Positions 20,363-31,722 of a DNA stretch of 64,000 bases are shown here, one piece after another (the stretch's first letter is position 1; each line of letters starts with the position of its first letter). Source of the stretch: Baylisascaris procyonis (Eukaryota > Nematoda > Chromadorea > Rhabditida > Ascarididae); the NCBI GenBank assembly GCA_037389465.1, contig JAZARR010000008.1, positions 124,001 through 188,000 of the forward strand, written 5' to 3'. The notes beneath the pieces are model-generated. The model was not told the origin of the DNA. It saw only the letters and a program-made list of their open reading frames with translations, and ran no database searches. The translations under genes and the position numbers were made by a program.

Positions 20363-23300
20363 TTTGTTCATTCATTTGTTTTTTATTTGTTTGTCTCAGA
20401 GCCCCGAAGTGCCACTTTAGAATAAATAAATAAATAAATAGTGAACAAATAGCATGGTTGTTCTTATATTGCAGTTATTGCTTATTCATGATATCCTAGA
20501 TTACGAAGAGAATACACTTTTTTATTAAAACTAATGATCATATAAAATTTCTAGTGAGTGAGGCTCTATCGATACAATCAACATCACAGATGGGTAATAT
20601 CACTGACGGTAAGCACCGCTTATGCGTTTTTCATTTTAAATGCTTTATGTAGTACCGAATTTCTTATTTGTATTTTAAATTTTATTGCTCATCCATTTTT
20701 CAATTTTCCTGTTCCTTTCATTTTACTCTGAATACTTCGGAAAGAAATACTCACGATCGATTTTTTCTTATTAGTTAATGCAGATTTTTAGATGATTCAA
20801 TTATAATAATGCCAACTCAGGCGCTGTAAAAATACTTTGAAATATATGAAAAAAATTAAAAATTTTATAATGAAATTGAAGTCAATATTTGAAGAGATTT
20901 GCAGTCGAAAGTTTCAAGAATAAAAGTGTAAAAATTTTGGAAAAACTCTTAAAGCATTTAACAGTTTTTTTTTCAAGAATACCCTTCCATTGTTGTTCGA
21001 TCATAAGATAACTCAAATTGCTTTCGTTGAACAATTCGTATTTTTGGAGCAATACGAACACTTCATTCAGTACTATTTTCTGGTTCAGAGGGTTTTCTAG
21101 TTTAAGAGAAGGCATGAAACGTTATGAACGCTAGATGATGAGCATCCTTTGGGAGAGCTCGCTCAGAACGGGTTTTCATATGGAATTAAAAGACTAGGAG
21201 AGGAAAGCTGTCAGGAACCTTCGTTAGCTCATCTATTCGTCAACAAAGAACTAGCATAACCCAATAATAGCGTTTATAAGTGTCGATGATTTTTACATGA
21301 TGTTAATTATGAAGTGCTTGTATTTTCGGTTAGGGAATTGAGTGCATAATGAGTACGTTATGGTATTGCTGAATAAGAATGGTTTCTGAGGTGCAATGAA
21401 AGGATATCAAATATGCATCTCTTCAGGGTAGCGCTGTGCACGTATAAGTTGAATTGCCATAAGAGCGATTTTTGTTGAATTTTGAGAAACCTCGCTTTTT
21501 AACAGCTAAATAATATTAGTACTAGTGCCGAAGTCTGCATGAAACATTCGCTTTTTCGAAGAAATATTAGAATCAGCACATTGTTCGTTGATTTTTCAGA
21601 ATTGGTAGACGTCGACAAGATGCAAGAATTAGTAGATGATGTGGAATACTCAGAATCGAAGTCAAAACGAAGCCCTACAAATAAATTCGGTCTCTTTTCA
21701 TTATTTAATTCGATCTTTTCTATAAGAAATCAGTGTGTCGACCCCTTACCTATGGAAACCAAATTATTATTGAATCTCCAATGGTAAGCAACGAAGAAAA
21801 AGTTGCACGACACAGAAAAAAGCAACTGATTCGCTTCCTAGTCATAATGTCCGGCATCCTGCTGTTAGACACCTGTTGTGGGCTATATGCGTCGACCGAG
21901 TAGGTTGTGTCGTCGATTAGTCGGGAGCAGCCTACGACTTGACATGGATCACTCTTGCCACTCTCTCACGTCTCCTTCTCTATGGGCGAATGCTAACTGC
22001 TGAAGCACTGTTCACTTGAACGTATTGTGACTGTCTGTGAACGCAATAGCGCGAATTCCGTCTCCAGGTATGTCGCCTGTCAACTGCCAGTTGTCTCGCA
22101 ACACCTCAGGATTGGGTATTTCAATCTCCTCTGCGTTTTTTTGCACTTTGCGGGTTTGCCTAAGCAGTTCCCAAAGTAGGAGAAACTGTTTTGCCAATTT
22201 CGTTCACTGTTGATGCTACTCAACTTTGCAAATCTTGTCTTAATTTTTCCTTTTTACATTCGAACGATTCCTCTCTTTCGTCAAAAACTTTCACAGTTTT
22301 TTTTTTCATTTTGCGACGAGGGAAACAACGATTGAGCTGGTGGGTAGTAGAGCGAGATGGCTGAGTTATCAAAAAATCGAGTTTCAATCCACATTGTTCC
22401 GCGTTCTTTTTAATTCCATCTCTCCTCGTGCTATTCGAGTTTAAGACAGTTTATTATACATGAGGAATTATCAATCGTTTTCTGTTGTTCATCTTAACAG
22501 GTGAACCTATGACGTGTAACATAGATTTAACATAGATTTGCTCACGGGAGGATGTTTTAAATTTTTTCTTCATGTTTCCCCGAGACCATTATTCAACCCT
22601 CAAATAAGCTATCAAATTACCATACCCTATTGGTGTCCATAGAGCTGCTCATGGCAGAATGATTGCTTTCACTCTAAGTTCTCAAATGTTAAAATGTTGT
22701 ATATATAATAATTCCCATGTTTTAAATGAAAGTATTATCAATGAGATTACCATGTACTGAGTTTGCCAATGATTCCTATTTTCCTTAAATGATTTTGCTA
22801 TTTATGGAACTTACTAGCTTTGCTTTTTGATTAAAGACGACATTCCGAATCCTTTATTCTTAGTCGATGTAACGGACGAATAAAAGAAAGGCGGTGACGG
22901 TGTGGCGGAATATTGGAGTAAAGACTTGTAACCTCAGGGCTTTCTCAATTGTTCACATCCCGCCGAGTCAGCCACCCTTCTTCCCGCTCCTCAAGCACTC
23001 ATACCTCTATAGCCGTACTTCAATATTTCAGTCCATCATTTATTGGTTTGTGGGAAAGGAAACAGTAGGCGGACTGAGAGAATCACTTCATGTTTCAGCT
23101 AGAGAACGTGGGTTTATCGCCGTGATGACGATATACAGTTTCACTATTTGCTATTTGGTCTTCCTGAATGTTGCGGTCGTTGTTTTCAAATACGGATGTA
23201 AACCATTCCGCATCACTCCATTTCGTCCCCGAAAGGTAAGCAACTCAACACCAATACCTGTTATGAAATTTATCTTATTGCAAAGACGCATTCACGACTA

Positions 23301-23759
23301 TGAAGCGCCCATCGGATTACTGCAATGCCTTATCGTTAGTAAGTTGTTATACTGAGAATACGTTTTTAACGAGTGGATTACCGCGCAGAAGTTTCGCATG
23401 GTTTGTACGGAACGTTAATGAGACTCAGACGGTTACAAAGACGTTTCAATGGCCAGCTTTGTAGTTTTGAACGAAAGCAAGCTGCGAGCATGATAGTCGG
23501 ACCGAACCTAGCCAACTCCACCTCTCCCCCTCTTTGAAAAGAAATATTCGCGAATTTCAACATTTTGAGGAAATAGTTTTACAGTGAGACGACAAATAAG
23601 TATCCGAAGGAATTTACAATTTCAGCAGCTTGTGTAGAACGGAGGAAAATGAAAATTTCTGACGCGTTTGTCGCTTTCTGTTCACTGCAACCATTGCTTG
23701 CGGGCGACGGAGATGACACGCTGATTGAGAGCTTTACAGCTAAACTTCAATTCCAGTAG
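16390..23759 (+). CDS. Putative secreted or single-pass membrane protein with mucin-like Thr repeats
   Basis: The ATG at 16390 opens a typical signal peptide (MLSWLLLFSAALLISNEG). Proposed exons are 16390-16508, 16923-16953, 17017-17047, 17162-17208, one or more unresolved exons between 17209 and 17873, 17874-18063, 18427-18561, 19386-19884, 20555-20608, 21600-21783, 22938-23338 and 23626-23759 (stop TAG). Phases agree everywhere except across the unresolved gap. Exon 17874-18063 carries several Cys and a charged segment. Exon 19386-19884 is about 165 residues of Thr/Val/Ser, a mucin-like O-glycosylation substrate. Exon 22938-23338 has a hydrophobic helix (FIAVMTIYSFTICYLVFLNV) followed by a basic segment (CKPFRITPFRPRK), as in a type I membrane protein. 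I do not recognise the family. It could be two genes, split between 18561 and 19386. AATAAA signals occur at 24023 and 24190. Confidence 0.45.
17781..17826 (+). repeat. Tandem duplication of a GGAGTCGGAGTCGCC-type unit
   Basis: GTCGGAGTCGCCTTATTGAG is followed by AGTCGGAGTCGCCTTACTGAG, with a third partial GGAGTCG. It lies in the unresolved region of the mucin-like gene. Confidence 0.8.
19236..19299 (+). repeat. 32-bp tandem duplication
   Basis: The unit at 19236-19267 (starting ATTGAACAGGATCGCTTATG) is followed directly by a copy at 19268-19299 that differs at three positions. It lies in the intron before the mucin-like exon. Confidence 0.9.
19556..19745 (+). repeat. 36-bp coding minisatellite in the mucin-like exon
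   Basis: Units such as ACCACGGTCACAAGTAGGGT followed by AACAACGATGGTCACA recur about every 36 bp, with diverged units on both sides. The translated 12-residue unit is VTTTVTSRVTTM. At least three near-identical units are visible, embedded in a broader degenerate ACNACNGTCACAAGT-type pattern from 19440 to 19800. The opposite strand is also open and would encode a Val/Leu/Thr-rich shadow. Confidence 0.85.
20205..20394 (+). repeat. (TTTA)n microsatellite
   Basis: About 180 bp of TTTA repeats with a few TTTG interruptions, followed at 20423-20441 by a short inverse AAAT run. Intronic in the mucin-like gene. It produces long artificial open frames rich in Leu, Phe, Ile and Tyr, which should not be annotated. 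Confidence 0.97.
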
Positions 23760-26174
23760 GTGAAAAATGATCTCTAGCAGTTTATCAATTAGTGAGCCAG
23801 TAAATGTTGGCGAAGATTTAATGAGAGAAATGAGGGGGGAACAGACTGCAGATCCATAGGTGATTTAAATATGCTTCTCTCATTTCTAATCTGCCGCCTG
23901 CCCAGTCACAATGATATCTGTGGCTTCATGTTCGATTTGTTACACGCTGGATTCAGAAGTCGCATTCACAAAAGTCATTCAGGCACTCTGCCATTTCACT
24001 CAACTGTTATTTAGGTAATATAAATAAATAGTCGAGAGGCGTTGAAGTGTTTAGATTTGTTAAGGATGCTACGTGGTATAAACCACTACAAGAGCCGCCA
24101 TGAGCTGCTAATGACAGCTGAGCTTCCTTCGAATTTATACTATCATGGCATCCAGTTACCTCTCGGTTGATTTGTTTTCAGATAAACAGAATAAAATTAT
24201 AAATCAAAAGCAACCTCGTTGACGCATTTGGAAAGTGCCGAAGAAGCCATCTTACGTATATGCGCGTAGGCACATTCATTAGTGCTGTACATTGTATATT
24301 TACTATGCTGCTTATATTGCTCTATGTGATTGCTGCATTTCCACATGACTCTGTGCTTAGAATGCTCGTGCTCGTCCGCATATATGTGTATGTGTCCATT
24401 TGTTCCCTTATTGGAGTTTTGAATTGGTCGAATTCTTTCTAACAGTCTTGGCCCACTGAATTTGCAATTATAGTAGGATTTCATTTACAAATCCAGCCAT
24501 CGATTATTTACTTAATCACCAGGAATGGTATATTCCGGAAGATCGAGCCCGCTACACAATTTGCCATGAATATTGTATGGTTTCCCATTAGTTACTTGTA
24601 TATATGAGAAATATTTTTAATAGTTTGGTGGTTGAGATTTACTCTTCAACCCTTCTTGCTGCGAAATCGGAAATGTTCCATAAGGGCATTTATCAAAGAC
24701 GATCTACAAACTTTGTTCCGTTGTTTTATTTGCAATAAAATTTGTTATCATATCACAACTTTGCATCACCATCTGCATTCTCTTTTAAAATGTACTCCAT
24801 TTTATTTCCCCAAAATAAGCCAACAAAGTCGATCGCTGACAATTCGCTAGAGGATTATTGCAACGGTTTTCATATGTCCATAATTTTCGTAACGATTCAT
24901 TGGTTATGTTAAAGGCAATTTTCGATTTCGTTCAGCCGATAAAGTACGAAGTTTCTAGTGCACTAAGGAAGTAAAGGAACCAACAGAAAAGTCGAATTTG
25001 TTGTCTTGTTCGCGAACTATCCTAGTACATTTAAGATATTTCAATGCGCCCAACAAGTACTTTGACACATACTCTAAATGAACCTTAATCCATATCTTTT
25101 GCTTGCCAAGCAGATCCTCTCATTCCACTATCGGCTTCTATCGAAATAAGCGATTCCCATGTACAACACTAAATGACGCGGTACCCCCAAACAATTAATT
25201 CAGTGAAATTTATTTACAACACGATTATTGCAGCAGATAAGATTTAAAATGATTGCTAATCTTCGGTGAACTTATAGGAGCACATGGCTTATTAAGAGAT
25301 AATTACGAAATACTGGATTATATTAAATAAGCCACTGCTTGAAAATATGGTCGGGTTCGCTTAATCGACCAGCCGTTTCATGCCGCACAGAGAATAAATG
25401 TATGAAGTCGGCTTTGAATTTTTGTCCCAACTCCTTTCATGTGTTTCTGCCAACCTTCCAATCTTATTTCCTATACTTTTAAATAAGGGAAATTTCCGGA
25501 AAAATCCCTCAAAAACTTCAGTCATCCCTTCTCGACCAGCCCAAGAAAAGAGGACCGAGGACCGACGGAGACCTGGCTGTACGTATATCATCGCAGATAT
25601 AAATCACGCACGGCCGGGAAAGCAATGAAATGGGTCTAGAATTGAGATCTAGGATACAGCATACTGAACGAATTTCGTGGCTGTTACTTTCACAGTCTAC
25701 GAGTTAAATCTATGAAAGCTGCAGCCACACCTGCAGGTATGACATCTTCGTAATGGACTTTACAAAGAGGGAATTCCGCCAAGTTGCTAGAAGGAAGCAA
25801 ATGAAAAACCATTAATTGTTCTTCTATGGGGTGGAACTTCCGCTGATCCATCATATTTCAATCTCCATTAAAATTTATACCTCCCCCCCCCCACCTCTTC
25901 CTCCCCAAAAAAGCTCATTAATAAAACGGTGATCTCGTAAAATTAAATGTATAAAATAAAAAAATACAAAATAAAAAAACCATTCACTTCCAATCACGAT
26001 TACCAACTGTGTTAAGTTTTTTTCCTCACACTTATGCATTTATTCATAAAATACAAGTAAAACGAGCAACAGAGATCACTAAACAATAAAAACTGCAAAA
26101 AATGGTGGACAAATTATTTTTGCAACATTTACAAAGCGTTTATATGCAACTCATCTTGAATTCGTTGACTCGAT
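23760..26174. other. Spacer between convergent genes
   Basis: Lies between the stop of the plus-strand mucin-like gene and the stop of minus-strand SUB1. It holds plus-strand AATAAA signals (24023, 24190) and a minus-strand AATAAA (plus-strand TTTATT 26039-26044) about 130 bp beyond the SUB1 stop. Open frames around 24200-24480 and 25360-25630 occur on both strands but lack convincing splice or protein signals. Confidence 0.5.
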
Positions 26175-29100
26175 TCATACTGCACGAAGTCTTTCGTCGA
26201 TTTCTGCTGTTAATCCTTTCAGATTTTCGTATTGTTCTCGAGAGAGACTTATTCCTTTACGACCTGGTTTCACCTCTCCACTTCCCTAAAATGCAAATGA
26301 AGCTTATCGTTTCGCATTAAATATTGCTACTAAGCCCTACCTAATTGCATTCCAGTTTATACGGGCAGGTACAGGTGTAAAAAGCTCAAGCGTAAGGAGT
26401 AAACGCACTTTGCGGATTTATTTACCTAAAAGCAAAAATCGGAAATTCACTATTCTTTTGTTGAAAAAATGTTACTTGCTTAGAACTTAGGTTAGAATTT
26501 TGCAACGCCATACGACTTCGCCTCTTGACTTAAGATCATACAATAATAGAGCCTCCAAAAAGTTTTGAAAACAAACCTTTCTTCTTAACGAAATATTCGA
26601 ACATCTTCTTAGGGATGCACACCCAGCTTTCAAGAAAATATCTGTTAAAAATAGCCTTACCTAAATACAACCTATTCTCAGTGAATAGCTTTGAGTTGTT
26701 TCTATAAGATGTACATATCATAAAAAGCTATCCTGATAACCACTTTAAAATTGTATTCCATAAAGGGCTATTCTATAAGAAAACAATAGCGAACCTTATC
26801 TTCATAGTACTCTCGAATATCGATAAGTGCTTTTCCCTTAAATGATCGCACAGTCACGAAACGCATTTTCCCAAGCTCAAGCATCTGAAATAAATAACTC
26901 TAACTCAAATATATCATCAGTGAATGACATTTCTTTCATACACATGCAAATAAATTGTCTTTCGCCCCATTTTAATTTTCTTCCTTCCGCTAACGTAGAA
27001 ATTTTACGAAACATCAACATGCATAGATCGAGACTGTACTCTATGAAGATAGCATATGCAGACGACTATACTATAAGGTGAATTGCTGCACACATCGCAA
27101 ATGCAGAAAACCGGAAAGGAAAACAGTTCAATCTTCTTTTAAGTGACCGCATTACCTTTAACCGGATGATGTTTTTCATTTTCTTCCAGGTCATCTGATG
27201 AAGGTCATATGTGCAAGAGGGTTGTTCTTTTTTTCTTTATATGTAAAGAGTGGGGAAAAGTCAATTAATTAACAGTATGTCAAAGCAACGGGCCAAAAAA
27301 ACGACGCTGTTCGATGAGAAGATAAAAAATGTGGGATGGACGAATAGGACAAATAGAATTCTAGAAGAAAAACACTTCTCTGACTGAGATTTTGAACTGT
27401 ATTTATTCGATCTTCCAATCGCCTTAAATTCAAGCAGATTTACCCAAGCCTCTGGGAGTCTCACATTTCCAGTAATCTGATGTATTATCCATGATGTTTT
27501 TATTCTTTACCTGCATATAATCATCTACTGTGTACAGGTCCTTCAGCTGTACCATTTTTGCTGCTTAAAGCTTTCCATCAGTCTGTGGAACCTTTACGAA
27601 TATTATACCTAGTGTTAGCGACGAAAAAATACTGTTCAAGGTTTCTAGAGACCGCAAATGGCAACGATACACTCAATCTACTTTGACTGATGCTCTCTTG
27701 TTGGAGACGGTAAGAAAAAAGGAAACAACGATTATCTTTGCCACCTTAATACGAATATCCATTAGTGTTCACTTTTCCGCTGAATGAAAACCGATATTTC
27801 TTTTCAGGATAAGATTCTTTAAACGATATTGTTGCCGTCCAATATTAAACTGCTTATCTCCCTTTCCCTCCTTCATGTGATTCTAAAACTTGCACCGTAT
27901 GATAAACGCTAAACACTGAGAGCCCTAATAAGAATTCCCATCATAGAACGTTCAATACATTTGTCTGAAAGAATACGAGTAAAATTATGCTAATGCTGCA
28001 ACACTTATAGAATGCCCTAGATTAATATCACCCCTTTTGCTCTAGCGGTTTAACTACAACACGAAAATAATAAAATAAAAGTTAGAAGCTGGAGAGTCTT
28101 CTCAACAACAACCATGCCCCGATAGTGAACACGACCTCCACAGTGGCCGGATTTAATGCAGACTCGATCGCAACCTTCTATTACATAGAAACACGTTAAA
28201 ACTACTGCTGGGTGCTGCGATGTAGTTGTTTTTGTTTTTTTTTATTGTGCTCGATATGCTCATTCCTGCAACGTCTGTTGGCAAGGACATAACAAACTCA
28301 CTTCGTCGCCATCGGCATTTTTGAGTAGTTTGGCTCCTTCCTTTACCTTCTTCACTGGTGTCTTATCGATCACTCCTTCGTCTGATGAACTCTCCTCCTG
28401 AGAAAGAAAACTAAACTTGCAAAAAACGGGAAGAAAACAACACCACAAAAAGAGGCACCCGGCAACATTTTATTGTCTCTTTATTGAGCTTAGCATCGCA
28501 TTCATCGTTCCCAGGTAAAGATAGAGCAAACCGGCATTAAGTTTTACCGGCCAAGAAAGAAACCAACGAGGGAATTCTGAAGTTTGATTAAAAACAAATA
28601 AATCAGTAAAGACGAAACTATAAAACGGAGGAACTCCTGAAGTTTGTGGTAAATCATGTTATGCATAACAAGCCCCAGGTCAAACGAACATCAACATAAA
28701 AGGCCTTTCTTGTGATATACCCATTGCAATAAATTTACTATTCAAGCAAACTCCTGCTCGAACCATCATATCAAATGGAACGTGCAGTTAACACCATAAC
28801 TGCTTACGCTCATCTATCAGTCTATTTATTTGCATAATTATTTACCGTTCGCATGGTCGTTCGATCACTCAGTTACAAACAAACGGTTTAAAAGAAGATG
28901 AAAAGGAGGAGTCATCAGCTCCGATTTAGCGATCAAAGCAAAACGTGGTCAGCTTGTGTCTCACTACAAAAAACAGAAAACATAACGCTCATAACGAAAG
29001 CATAATTCTGGCCATGGGAAAGACAACGTGGTCAATCCTCATTTCTCTAGCTTCAACGAAGCTATGCCAGAACCAAAGCATATAATCGCGGCCATATCTC

Positions 29101-29288
29101 TTTCCGTTCTCACCGAATTTGCATAAATACACCTTCACATCCCCTCTCCCTAATAAAAAAAAGCTAAAGGTCGGAGATCAAATAATGAAAATCCCAACCT
29201 TCTTATTTCGTTTCTTTGATGACTTATCACCAACATCCGTTTTCTTTTTGCTCTTCTTTTCCTCAATCGAACTACCAGAATCCGACAT
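26175..29288 (-). CDS. SUB1: Transcriptional coactivator PC4/SUB1, complete, four exons, 128 aa
   Basis: Exons on the minus strand are 29288-29199, 28397-28302, 26884-26795 and 26285-26175 (stop TGA). PC4 binds single-stranded DNA and modulates RNA polymerase II transcription in the nucleus. Residues 1-62 form the usual Ser/acidic and Lys-rich N-terminal tail ([13 protein letters not shown], then [17 protein letters not shown]). Residues 63-128 are the conserved C-terminal ssDNA-binding domain: [17 protein letters not shown], then LIDIREYYE, then PGRKGISL at 99-106 and a final helix. These match the family order of beta-sheet, [12 protein letters not shown] loop and amphipathic helix. Length is close to the roughly 127 residues of the human protein. 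All three introns are phase 0. A splice acceptor one base before the ATG (29290-29291) suggests trans-splicing. Very confident. Confidence 0.96.
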
Positions 29289-31722
29289 GCTAATGCAGAT
29301 AACACCTCAAAAGATTAGGATCAACTCCATTCGAAAGAAAAAGCAATTAGAGCGCGTAAACATTGTGCGAATTTAACATATCTCAAAGAGGATTTATGAG
29401 AACTGAATTGAAGGTTTCATCGCGTTCGTACCAGGAAGGGATGACGAGTAAAAAAGTATAAACCAGACCCGATTGCTCACCTCTGCACTACCTCCAATCC
29501 AGACTGTTTTGTAAAAAAAAAAATGAGTGGCTGATTTTGCAAGCTCACGTAACTTTTCATCGACGAAAACGAGACTGAAGATTTCACATTTCTTGGCAAG
29601 TTTTCCCTAAAACATTTTCCAAAATCTATCCCATCAACAATTTAAAGCGAGTTTCAAAAATATGCAAATTCTTGTACATGCCTTTCGTGCCATCGTAAAC
29701 CACTCGCTGAAAAGCTCAAAATTAACAAACGTCCTCCCATCGAGTGAAAATTTTAGGCTTGAAAATTAAAACCGGGAATCAATCCCATCAGGAACTCATC
29801 TGAGGATAAAGGACACTATCTCATGAATAAGATACGACCCCCTTCAAAAAATTAAGTGCAAATAAATTGGCAAGCATTCCCGTCGTCAACAGTTCATCGG
29901 TGGAAGGCTTTCGGCAACTGTTATATATCCTTGAAAACTTAAGAGCTTTAACACCGCGAATCCCCCTTGAATCAAGATAAGGTACGGTGAGGATCAAGAC
30001 TGAGTTAAGTCTTCAGCTTATCAGAAGGCATTGTCTCGGCATCTACACGCTTAAAACTTCCAGTCGCCGATTCTGAAAACGACCGAACAAGTGTATGAAG
30101 AAATGGGAAGGATTTCACCCCAGTGTACCGGTTGATGAGCCAGCTGTCGTATACAGTGCAGCCATCCGATTGCTAACGGCTATCCACTACCCTTTCACTT
30201 CATAAAAACCATGTCTGCACCTTTGTTTTCAAAACAATTTCGGCGAAACCCAATAAACGGTAAATAAAAACCGACAGAGATATCCACCGATCCCTTCAAA
30301 ACACAAATGGAAAGCCGGGAATCAAATCACAAAGCAACAGTTGAAACAAGGTGCATAGCTCTGCGATGCAGTACCACAGAAGCAGGATTAAATTAAGTCT
30401 GACTTAGATCCTCTTTCAGCCTTTCTTAAATCTAAACCTTGGTCAAGCTAAAAAATTGCGATTTTGATGGAAGTTTAATAATTTTCCTAATATGGATGAA
30501 TAAAGCCCATTTGTTCCTCATCGTCTAAACGGCCAAATTCTAATCTCTCAATGGTTTAGAATTAAACGTTGATTTAAAACCACTAGGGGCTGGCCGTTTA
30601 GCTATAACCTAGGGTCAGGATCCGAATTCAATCCACACTTAAGTCTAATGAATTTGCCATTTTCAACCTTCAAGAAAGATCAGAAAAGCGCCCAATACAC
30701 AGCGTCAGATAACCTGCACTATCTGGGATGTATCAAAAACACAGCGAAGCAATTGAAGATAGTTTATACAATAAAATTAATCCCTTTTTTGAACTCAAAT
30801 ATCTATATAATCTGAGAAGCAAATTTTAGACGGATTTTCGACACTCATATAGATTTCGATGATGCAGCATATTTTATGATACGGACTAAGCCGTTGATAA
30901 CAAGCAATGAATAAAGAGATCCTTGTTTTGTTTCGTAGACTCATGAAACGCAAATTTATTCACATAATAAAATAAATAGAATTCATTCCAAGATGATCAC
31001 TTTCAACATAGAGAATAAAATAGGTGTGAAGCTATGCTTTGCGGCTCTCATGGTATGCACCTCTAGTGACTCAGCTTAGCAGATCAACCGATTACATAAA
31101 TATTCGAGACAAAAAAAAAATAGTATAACGTTCAATAAATGATAAGCGTTCTCCAAGAAAGCGACCGATTGCATAAATAAAAAGCACAAAAAATATCAAT
31201 TTGATAACTGCCTATTAGTAAGAAATACCATACTAAACGGTAATAGCTTTTATCTTCCATGCTTTTCTCTTTCCCTTTCTCAGCTGCAGGAAAATGTTCA
31301 AAACACAGTTCCAGCTACACCCTAATAAACCAAATAAGACTAATAAATAAACCAAAGAACTGCTATAAATTGCTTGCTAGTGAAGTAAGCGAAAACAAGA
31401 ATTAAAGAAAAGGCATTTCTTTCAACTCAGTAGATTCCTTTCCGTGAAAGGTATTCATTCCCCTATAAGTGCTTGAAGACTGCTTCATGTTTCAATCAAA
31501 CAAAAAACGAACTATTTGAAACTGCAAAATTGAAATTCAAAAAATTTAGTGAACCGTACTCGCCTATCCCATGAAATTATTCAATCCTCCTCTTCCTATC
31601 CCACTCTAAACAATCCACCACTCTTACAAGCACAATCCAAGCAAATAATTTCCGCAATCAACAATAAAACAAAAACATCGAATTAAATAAAATAATACAA
31701 ATAACAGAGAAGTCCCGGAAAA
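29289..31722. other. Spacer between MCM10 and SUB1
   Basis: 2.4 kb between two same-strand genes. I found no exon with paired splice sites. It would contain the MCM10 3' UTR and any SUB1 promoter, or an intercistronic region if the two genes form an operon. Sequence is AT-rich without obvious repeats. Confidence 0.45.
29290..29291 (-). other. Probable trans-splice acceptor of SUB1
   Basis: On the minus strand CTGCATTAG is followed by one base and then the SUB1 ATG. No upstream coding exon is visible, so this is best read as a spliced-leader acceptor. Confidence 0.5.

Noticed and set aside
20165..20425. Leu/Phe/Ile/Tyr-rich open frames
   Set aside because: They are translations of the (TTTA)n microsatellite.
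22330..22400. tRNA-like A-box and B-box pattern (AGATGGCTGAG ... GAGTTTCAATCC)
   Set aside because: Too short between the boxes and no anticodon arm can be folded; a similar GGTTCAAATCCC at 47508 also lacks the rest of a tRNA.
29119..29376. Plus-strand open frame of 85 codons
   Set aside because: It is the antisense shadow of SUB1 exon 1.
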